From Lachnospiraceae bacterium (GTDB lineage: Bacteria; Bacillota; Clostridia; Lachnospirales; Lachnospiraceae): a DNA stretch of 64,000 nt. Where the stretch lies: assembly GCA_017453065.1 (NCBI GenBank), contig JAFTKW010000004.1, forward strand, positions 124,001 to 188,000. Direction: 5' to 3'. The notes beneath the pieces were generated by a model. It was given only the letters and a program-made list of their open reading frames with translations, made no database searches and was not told the origin of the DNA. Below, piece after piece: positions 57,583 through 64,000 of this stretch (position 1 is its first letter; each line of letters begins with the position of its first letter). Both the position numbers and the translations under genes were made by a program.

Positions 57583-58887
57583 ATGAATCTTGTGCCAAAC
57601 ATAGAGCCAAATTACAAAAACAAAAAGCGCTACAATACAGCGAAATATCCTATCAGACAGCCGATTTTTATCGTATGGTTGATTTGGTTTTTATGCTGGT
57701 GTTGTTTGTTAAATAAAAAATACAAGGTAGAAAAAATCAATATGGAGGGCTTGAAACCTCCATACATATTGCTCAGTAATCACATGTACTTTATTGACTT
57801 TAAACTGGGTGCTATGGGAACCTTGCCACATAGAGTCAACAATGTGGTAAATATCGACGGTTACTATCGCCGTCCTTGGCTGTTGGAACTGATAGGAGCA
57901 ATCTGTACCCGTAAGTTTACAGCAGATTTGCACTTGGTTAAGTCTATCAATAAGGTGCTGAAGCGAGGAGACATCTTGAGTATGTATCCAGAGGCCAGAT
58001 ATTCTCCATGCGGTATTACTTCCTATCTTCCAGATTCCTTAGGTAAACTGGTGAAGCTGAACAAGGTACCTGTGGTGGTAACCATACATAGGGGGAATCA
58101 CTTGCAGTCTCCTTTTTGGAATTTCAGAAAGAAACGTAAGGTGCCATTTCATACCACTATGACACAGATACTGACTGCCCAGCAGGTAAAGAGCATGACG
58201 GTGGATGAAATCAATGCAGCCATCCGTGAGGCTTTTGAATATGATGACTACCGCTATCAAAAAGAGACAGGCTTTAAGATTACAGAGAAGTTCAGAGCAG
58301 AAGGCCTACACAAGGTGTTGTATCAGTGCCCACACTGCATGACAGAATCCAAGATGGATTCCAAAGGAACAGAGATTTTCTGCACAGAGTGTGGCAAACG
58401 CTGGAACTTAAATGAAGATGGAACTTTGTCTGCACTGGAAGGAGAGACAGAGTTTAGTCATGTGCCAGACTGGTTTAAGTGGGAGAGAACTCAGGTAGAA
58501 AAACAGATTGAAAATGGAGAGTATTCCTTTGCAGATGATGTGGAAGTATATTCCATGCCAAGGTGCTGGAGTTTTACTCCCCTAGGCGATGCTAAAGTGA
58601 CCCATGACCCTGACAACGGGTTTGTGTTAGAAGGCTTTTACAATGGGGAAACCTATCGCATTCACCGTAAGCCGCTGGAGACCAACAGCCTGCATGTGGA
58701 GTATGATTACTGTTATATCAAACCGTTTGACTGCTTTGATATCTCAACAGAGAACGATTCTTTTTACTGCTATCCAAAGCAGCAAAATGTGATTACGAAA
58801 TTGGCCTTTGCCACCGAGATTATTTACCAGAGGACCTTGAACAATCTATCCAAAAAGGAAGATGCTGAGGTGGAACTATCAAAATAA
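57583..58887 (+). CDS. lysophospholipid acyltransferase-like protein with zinc ribbon
   Basis: 434 residues. One hydrophobic segment (about 28-45), then a PlsC-type acyltransferase domain: LLSNHMYFIDF (about 62-72, NHxxxxD catalytic motif) and MYPEARYS (about 129-136, PEGxR-like). A CPHC-x16-CTEC zinc ribbon (about 250-275) and a further 150-residue C-terminal domain rich in aromatic and charged residues follow. Plain acyltransferases are about 200-250 residues, so the ribbon and tail are additions. Acceptor unknown; probably a glycerophospholipid. Confidence 0.8.
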   Translation: MNLVPNIEPNYKNKKRYNTAKYPIRQPIFIVWLIWFLCWCCLLNKKYKVEKINMEGLKPPYILLSNHMYFIDFKLGAMGTLPHRVNNVVNIDGYYRRPWLLELIGAICTRKFTADLHLVKSINKVLKRGDILSMYPEARYSPCGITSYLPDSLGKLVKLNKVPVVVTIHRGNHLQSPFWNFRKKRKVPFHTTMTQILTAQQVKSMTVDEINAAIREAFEYDDYRYQKETGFKITEKFRAEGLHKVLYQCPHCMTESKMDSKGTEIFCTECGKRWNLNEDGTLSALEGETEFSHVPDWFKWERTQVEKQIENGEYSFADDVEVYSMPRCWSFTPLGDAKVTHDPDNGFVLEGFYNGETYRIHRKPLETNSLHVEYDYCYIKPFDCFDISTENDSFYCYPKQQNVITKLAFATEIIYQRTLNNLSKKEDAEVELSK

Positions 58888-58955
58888 GAATGGCCGGGTA
58901 GAGGAATATATGTCAAATTAGTGTTAGTGAATATCAGGAGATAGGCGCGCGGGAA

Positions 58956-60347
58956 ATGACAATGAAGATAAAGAAATGGTTAGCGGTGGCTTTGCTACTT
59001 GGAAGCATGGCGATTGCACTGAAGCAGGAAAGTACATATAGTGTTGCCTTGGAAACAGATGAGACCTGGCAGCCACAGGCCGCAAGAAGCGAAGGCGCTG
59101 TGGTGGAGGCAGAAGGTTTCAAGGTAGGCAGACTGACAGATGGAGACACAACCACCTATAGTAAAGCATCCGAAGAGGCCAAAGTTATTGTGAGCCGTGA
59201 AGATGGCATAGGTTCTTTGTATATTAAGTTTGATCGGATTCCAGAGCAGTGGAATCTTACAGAAGAAAGCACAGGATATGTTCAAACCTGTGGACAGTAT
59301 GGTTTTTTGCATGAATATGTGGAGGTGGAGGGACTGCCACAAAGCCTTACATTGACTTTCCCAGCGGGAACGGTGATTGCAGACATCTATGTTTTTTCAC
59401 AGGGGCAGGTGCCACAGTGGGTGCAAATATGGAGACCGCCCTGCGAGCAAGCAGATTTATTACTTATTTCATCCCATTCAGATGATGAACAGTTGTTTTT
59501 TGCTGGCGTATTGCCGTATTATGCAGGAGAACTTGGATATCAGGTCCAGGTGGCCTATGTGGTACAGCATTTTCAGGTGGGCAAGTCCTTGAATCATGTG
59601 AGACCACATGAACAGTTGGATGGTCTGTGGACGGTGGGTGTGCGAAATTACCCTGTGATGTCACAGCTTCCAGATTTGTACGCCCAGTCCAAGAATAGAC
59701 AGGAGGCCTTTGACCAAGCGGTAGACGTGTTTGCTAAGTCGGGATATAGTTATGACGACTTTGTGGGCTATATTACGGAATGTTTCCGCAGATTTAAGCC
59801 ATTGGTAGTGGTGTCTCATGACTTGGACGGTGAGTATGGACATGGTACCCATGTACTCTGTGCGGCTGCCATTACGGAAGCTATAGAGGGAGCAAAGGAC
59901 GAAACCTTTCATACAGAGAGTGCCGAAAAATGGGGCTGCCATGCAGTGGAGAAGGTATACCTCCATCTCTATGAGGAAAACCAGATTGTGATGAACTATG
60001 ATGAGCCATTGGAAGCATTTGGAGGGAAGACTGCTTTTGAGGTAACACAGGACGGTTTTGACTGTCACAAAAGTCAGCACTGGACTTGGTTTTACAAATG
60101 GATTTATGGAACGGAAGAGAAGCCGATTAAAAAGGCTACCGATATTAAGAAATACTCACCTTGTAAATACGGCTTGTACTATACTAGTGTCGGTCTAGAT
60201 GAGGTGGGAGGAGATTTTTTTGAGCATGTGCCAACCTATACAGAGCGAGCAGAGCACCTTGCACAGATGAGGACTTTGATGCAGCAAAAGGCACATGAGA
60301 GGTTAAAGAAGGCAATTCATGCTGCGGGGGAGCGCGTGAGAGGATAA
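58956..60347 (+). CDS. membrane-anchored PIG-L family deacetylase
   Basis: 463 residues. N-terminal hydrophobic segment (about 7-24) acts as signal or anchor. A beta-rich domain of about 120 residues precedes the PIG-L domain (about 165-330), which has the zinc motif HSDDE (HPDDE variant) and HDLDGEYGHGTHV with the second His. Family members remove N-acetyl groups from GlcNAc-type sugars. The export signal suggests an extracellular polysaccharide. Next to a GT2-GtrA gene and two envelope proteins. Confidence 0.85.
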   Translation: MTMKIKKWLAVALLLGSMAIALKQESTYSVALETDETWQPQAARSEGAVVEAEGFKVGRLTDGDTTTYSKASEEAKVIVSREDGIGSLYIKFDRIPEQWNLTEESTGYVQTCGQYGFLHEYVEVEGLPQSLTLTFPAGTVIADIYVFSQGQVPQWVQIWRPPCEQADLLLISSHSDDEQLFFAGVLPYYAGELGYQVQVAYVVQHFQVGKSLNHVRPHEQLDGLWTVGVRNYPVMSQLPDLYAQSKNRQEAFDQAVDVFAKSGYSYDDFVGYITECFRRFKPLVVVSHDLDGEYGHGTHVLCAAAITEAIEGAKDETFHTESAEKWGCHAVEKVYLHLYEENQIVMNYDEPLEAFGGKTAFEVTQDGFDCHKSQHWTWFYKWIYGTEEKPIKKATDIKKYSPCKYGLYYTSVGLDEVGGDFFEHVPTYTERAEHLAQMRTLMQQKAHERLKKAIHAAGERVRG

Positions 60348-60351
60348 GGAT

Positions 60352-61422
60352 ATGGACAAACAAAAGATAGCAGTGGTTATTCCTGCTTATGAACCAGATG
60401 ACAAAATGATAGATACGCTGAAGGCGCTTACCTTGGCTGGATTTGAAGATATTCTGGTGGTGGACGATGGCAGCAGCCAGCAGTGCCAATGGGTGTTTGA
60501 AGAGGCGAGCAAGTTGCCGCAGTGCACTCTTTTGCGTCATCCTGCGAACAGGGGGAAAGGTGCAGCCTTAAAGACTGCCTTTTCCTTTTTTCTAAAGGAG
60601 AGACCTGAGGGCGTGGCAGTGGTGACCGCTGATGCAGATGGCCAGCATTTGGTCAAGGATATTGAGGCGGTAGGAGAAGTTTGTGTGAAAGAGGAAGCGG
60701 TTGTGCTTGGCGTGCGCGACTTTTCAGGACCACAGGTTCCACCAAAGAGCAAGATGGGCAATCGTATTACAAGTGGTGTGTTCAAACTCTTTTTTGGCAT
60801 GAACTTACAGGATACCCAGACTGGACTCAGAGCTTTTCCGCGAAAGTATTTGGAGGCTATGCTTAAGGCAGAGGGCGAAAGGTATGAGTACGAAACCAAT
60901 ATGCTCTTTGTCATCAACAAGTTAAATATTCCTTTGAAACAGGTACAGATTGAGACCGTTTATTTGGACGACAACAAGTCCTCCCATTTTCGAGTGGTGA
61001 GAGACAGCCTGCGGGTATATGGACTGATTTTGAAATACTTGTGTAGCTCCGCGGGGGCATCAGTGATTGATGTGGTGGGCTACTATTTGATTAAGCGGGC
61101 GGCAGATAGTCTTCTTTTGCCGATTCCGTCCACCTTTGGAGCGGCTTTTATCGCAAGAGTGATTTCTTCGCTGTTTAACTATGTGGTAAATGCCAAGGTG
61201 GTATTTAGGGACAAGACTAATGCAAGGACGCTGGTGAAATATTATGGACTAGCAGCAGTGCAGATCGGTATATCTGCGGCGCTGGTGTATTTGATGGAGC
61301 ATGTGCTTTTGATTACCACACCAGGACTTTCGACCTTAATTAAAGTAGTGGTGGATACGGTGCTGTTTTTCTTTAGTTTTCGTATTCAGCATAAATGGGT
61401 TTTTAATGACAAAGACAAGTAG
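60352..61422 (+). CDS. GT2 glycosyltransferase fused to GtrA-like membrane domain
   Basis: 356 residues. GT2 domain (about 1-225): VVIPAYEPD, VVDDGSS, ADADGQH as the DXD region, and GFRAFPRKY-like DTQTGLRAFP acceptor motif, similar to dolichol/undecaprenyl-phosphate hexose synthases. A GtrA domain (about 235-356) with four helices follows. Such fusions make and help flip polyprenyl-phosphate sugars. It starts 4 bases after the PIG-L gene. It probably supplies a lipid-linked hexose for an extracellular glycan. Confidence 0.87.
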   Translation: MDKQKIAVVIPAYEPDDKMIDTLKALTLAGFEDILVVDDGSSQQCQWVFEEASKLPQCTLLRHPANRGKGAALKTAFSFFLKERPEGVAVVTADADGQHLVKDIEAVGEVCVKEEAVVLGVRDFSGPQVPPKSKMGNRITSGVFKLFFGMNLQDTQTGLRAFPRKYLEAMLKAEGERYEYETNMLFVINKLNIPLKQVQIETVYLDDNKSSHFRVVRDSLRVYGLILKYLCSSAGASVIDVVGYYLIKRAADSLLLPIPSTFGAAFIARVISSLFNYVVNAKVVFRDKTNARTLVKYYGLAAVQIGISAALVYLMEHVLLITTPGLSTLIKVVVDTVLFFFSFRIQHKWVFNDKDK

Positions 61423-61462
61423 TCTTTTACAGAGGATATAAGTACGAAAAGGTACAAGGGTT

Positions 61463-63010
61463 ATGAAGAAAAAGAGAGTGAGTTTTCGATTTGTTTATTT
61501 AAATTATCTGGCAGTGTTGGTGATTTTGGTGGCAGCAGCCTTGTTTTATGTAAGTTCTGTATTGGAGGAATATGAGAACTCAGTACCAGAGCGCTTGCCT
61601 GTGATTGCCATGAGTCACATTGCTAGTGAGAACATGGAAGGAGAATTCTGGGATAGGTATAATCTGCCTTGGCGATTTGATACTGCCAGATTGGAAAGCG
61701 GCATTAACGTAAGACAGGAATACACTAGGCGAATGCAGAAGGGTGTGTTTGACTTTGTGCTACAGGCAGGTTTGGAAGACCCTGACAGGCAGGTATATAT
61801 TGCCAAACTTCAGGGCAGAGATATGGCAAAAATCACTTTGCAGGCTACTAGTGAGACCAAGACCAAGCTGGGAATTCTTACCTTTAGACACTGGAAAACT
61901 GAGTCTGTAGAGCCTATTTTTGAGCCGAAAGAGTATACCCTTACAGTGCCAGCAGAATTTGTAGTTAAGATAAATGGCATGGAGCTTAGCCAAGAAGAAA
62001 TTGTCTCTCAAACACAGGAGGAGATATCTTATAACACAGGAGGACTTTATTTGACTCCAGAGGTGGAGATTACAGATGCAAAGGGAAGGGAAGTATCTTA
62101 CCAGATTGTGGATGACCAGATTGTGGCAGAATTTTACTATTACAATCTTTCTTTGCCATCCGTATTGTCCGTGGAACTAAACGGTAGCAAAATCGAGGGC
62201 GAACCCACTTGGGGAAACAGAGTGAACTATCAAATCAAGGAGCTTGCTAAGCCAGAGGTAGTGATCAAAGACAACTATGGAAATCAGTTTGCCTATGAGG
62301 GCGGAAATGAAATACCGCTGACTTACATGACCATTGCTGTGGACAGCAGATATAAAGTGCTGGTGATGGACAAGCAGGCGCCGATGGAGGTGGTGACAGT
62401 TTCGGACAATCCGGAATTTGATCTGCTAAGGGACTATGTCGCGGATTTACCGGTTGTACATACCTATGAGATAGCGGTACTTGTCAAAGATGCCAAGGTT
62501 CAGGTGGTAGATCAGGACAATATGGCGGTGGAAATGGAGATAGGCAAAACGGCCTATGATTTTGTGAAACAGGCGGGCAATGTTGGTCAAGTCCCAGCGA
62601 CAGTGGCAGCGCAGGTGGATGCTTTGGCCATTGCACAGGAGTGGAGCCTGTTCATGTCCAACGATCGCAGTTTTGATGATATCAAGAGTTATATAGTGAA
62701 GGATTCTTATCAGTATGAGGTGACCAATAAGTATGCAAACAGTGTGGATCGTAAGTTTTTCTCTACGCATACTTTGTTGAGCCCCGCGTTTACAGATGAG
62801 AAAGTAAGCAACTTTACCTGGATTACAGATAGTTGTTTTTCTGTGGATATTTCCTTTGTGAAGCACATGGCACTGAAGAGTGGCCGAAAGGTAGATGACG
62901 CTATGAATGACAGGTTCTACTTTGTCAAATGGGATGATACAGAGGATGACACGGACAATTCTACTTGGAAGATTGTGAGTATGAAGGAGATTGTTGGCGA
63001 TGCAGAATAG
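61463..63010 (+). CDS. uncharacterised membrane-anchored extracellular protein
   Basis: 515 residues, not recognised. One N-terminal helix (about 12-31) preceded by basic residues, so most of it is outside. The body is beta-rich with short repeated-looking beta segments (VVKINGMELSQEE, SVELNGSKIEGEP), suggesting tandem beta domains. The C-terminus (about 390-515) is acidic. It overlaps the next gene by 11 bases and follows the GT2-GtrA gene by 40, so it is part of the same envelope cluster. It may be a scaffold or polymer-handling protein. Confidence 0.65.
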   Translation: MKKKRVSFRFVYLNYLAVLVILVAAALFYVSSVLEEYENSVPERLPVIAMSHIASENMEGEFWDRYNLPWRFDTARLESGINVRQEYTRRMQKGVFDFVLQAGLEDPDRQVYIAKLQGRDMAKITLQATSETKTKLGILTFRHWKTESVEPIFEPKEYTLTVPAEFVVKINGMELSQEEIVSQTQEEISYNTGGLYLTPEVEITDAKGREVSYQIVDDQIVAEFYYYNLSLPSVLSVELNGSKIEGEPTWGNRVNYQIKELAKPEVVIKDNYGNQFAYEGGNEIPLTYMTIAVDSRYKVLVMDKQAPMEVVTVSDNPEFDLLRDYVADLPVVHTYEIAVLVKDAKVQVVDQDNMAVEMEIGKTAYDFVKQAGNVGQVPATVAAQVDALAIAQEWSLFMSNDRSFDDIKSYIVKDSYQYEVTNKYANSVDRKFFSTHTLLSPAFTDEKVSNFTWITDSCFSVDISFVKHMALKSGRKVDDAMNDRFYFVKWDDTEDDTDNSTWKIVSMKEIVGDAE

Positions 63011-64000
63011 ATTAAAGGCAGCCTGGAAGGTACTGGGCAGAATTGGGATTTGTCTTGGAACACTGGTGGCGGCTATCCTCGTAACCCTGCTTCTTTCACT
63101 GAATATGATTTGCTCCAATAAGTATCCAAACGTACAAAGAATTTTTGTAACCACTATATTAGAGACAGGACAACTTAAATTTTTGGCTTCTTGGTTTCTA
63201 AGCCCAGAAGAAATACAGACGATTGTAAATCTAAATTCCATGAAGAGTTTGGAAGCAGAAGTGGATACCAGTCTGATTCAAATGGGAAATTTTGGCAGTG
63301 TGGGTGTTCCGGCAGGGGAACAGTCAGAGGAAGAAATGGCAGATATTGAGATTGTAGAGGTGGCAGGAGCAACCTTTACGGGAACCATGATGATAGTTAA
63401 GGACCCTTCCAGAGTCAGTTTGGCAACCATTTATCCATGGCGTGAAAAAGGCGTTAACTTACACGAACTGGTGGAAGATAGTGGCGCAATTGCAGGCATC
63501 AATGGAGGACTCTATGATTCCAGTAACAATACTGGTGGAAGACCCTACGGAGTAATTGTTTCCAATGGTGAAATTCAGTTAAATGAGCCTCAGTCCTACA
63601 GGGGACTGGTATTGGTCGGATTTACAGAAGACCACATTTTGCAGATTATAGATATTTCGGATATGAATGCCAAAGAGGTGGAAGAGATGGTGGCAGACAA
63701 GAAGATTCGCGATGCAGTCTGCTTCCAGGAAGAGGCCAGTGATGTGAACAACCACTTTGTACAGTTGATTATCAACAACGAAGCCAGAGAGATGAATGGC
63801 AAAGGAAGTGGCTTGAATCCTAGAACAGCTATTGGCCAGAGGGCAGACGGCGCGGTACTAATGTTTGTTACAGATGGCAGAGGCAAAGCTGGTCACCTAG
63901 GTGCGTCCAGTGGAGATTTGATTAAGGTGATGCAGGATTTTGAAGCTGTCAATGCGGCCAATTTAGATGGCGGAAGCTCCTCTTGTATGTATTACAATGG
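63000..64000 (+). CDS. phosphodiester glycosidase (NAGPA/DUF2233) domain protein, cut by window end
   Basis: The frame stays open from the ATG at 63000 to the edge, giving 333 residues with no stop. One N-terminal helix (about 15-36). The NAGPA domain starts near 125 (IVKDPSRVSLATIYPW), with GINGGLYD, NPRTAIGQRADGAVL and NLDGGSSSCMYYN close to the edge. The family includes the enzyme that uncovers mannose-6-phosphate and bacterial EPS-locus proteins; here it may act on a phosphodiester-linked envelope glycan. Only a few dozen C-terminal residues are probably missing. Confidence 0.85.
   Translation, partial: MQNRLKAAWKVLGRIGICLGTLVAAILVTLLLSLNMICSNKYPNVQRIFVTTILETGQLKFLASWFLSPEEIQTIVNLNSMKSLEAEVDTSLIQMGNFGSVGVPAGEQSEEEMADIEIVEVAGATFTGTMMIVKDPSRVSLATIYPWREKGVNLHELVEDSGAIAGINGGLYDSSNNTGGRPYGVIVSNGEIQLNEPQSYRGLVLVGFTEDHILQIIDISDMNAKEVEEMVADKKIRDAVCFQEEASDVNNHFVQLIINNEAREMNGKGSGLNPRTAIGQRADGAVLMFVTDGRGKAGHLGASSGDLIKVMQDFEAVNAANLDGGSSSCMYYN

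Overview
The window is chromosomal DNA from a low-to-mid GC Gram-positive anaerobe, most likely a gut or rumen member of the Lachnospiraceae (Clostridia). I infer this from gene content and style: many AGGAGG ribosome sites, a DUF6145-like protein, greA-lysS, an intracellular glycan-utilisation locus served by an Opp/Dpp-type importer, TraX, WbqC and a PBP-GGDEF protein. No tRNA or rRNA gene, CRISPR array, transposase or phage gene was recognised. Taxonomy is inferred; no search was run.

Layout. 1-11.7 kb is mostly housekeeping: a secreted SH3/SleB-like hydrolase, an NfeD plus SPFH/band-7 pair, argF, a birA/DUF6145/coaX/dusB run, an orphan gene, a chemotaxis receptor, and greA-lysS behind a consensus promoter. 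A 150-bp palindrome-rich element with 20-bp direct-repeat ends sits between the receptor's terminator and the greA promoter.

11.7-35.3 kb is the most interesting part. A divergent control region separates araC-GH29 fucosidase (minus strand) from a roughly 21-kb plus-strand gene train that has no gap above about 100 bp. The train carries a lipoprotein and four-gene ABC importer, a HAD-GH105 fusion, a GH38 alpha-mannosidase, an unrecognised alpha/alpha-toroid protein resembling polysaccharide lyases, an iron-dependent alcohol dehydrogenase, iolC, iolD, iolE, iolG, iolB and a ROK kinase, and ends at a strong terminator. None of the sugar-releasing enzymes has a signal peptide. My reading is that a small glycoside is imported intact and dismantled in the cytoplasm, and that one product is myo-inositol. 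A lyase plus an unsaturated-uronyl hydrolase coupled to inositol catabolism suggests uronosyl-inositol glycans, such as the head groups of plant glycosyl-inositol-phosphoryl-ceramides or related material. This is a hypothesis.

35.3-41.6 kb is a pseudaminic-acid-type operon: a GNAT enzyme, pseF, pseI, pseG, a GT52-like transferase, a GT2 and a WbqC protein. pseB and pseC are not present. 41.6-44.8 kb holds a CNNM/CorC-type membrane protein behind a leader with a terminator hairpin, then an acyltransferase, a PAP2 protein and a 32-codon ORF. 44.8-51 kb holds a cell-surface GH53 beta-1,4-galactanase with tandem modules and a 39-bp repeat linker, convergent with a periplasmic-binding-protein-GGDEF gene. 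51-56.5 kb is TraX, cardiolipin synthase and a hybrid histidine kinase. 56.5-64 kb is an alpha/beta hydrolase, an acyltransferase with a zinc ribbon, and an envelope cluster of PIG-L deacetylase, GT2-GtrA, an unknown membrane-anchored protein and a phosphodiester-glycosidase-domain protein cut by the window end.
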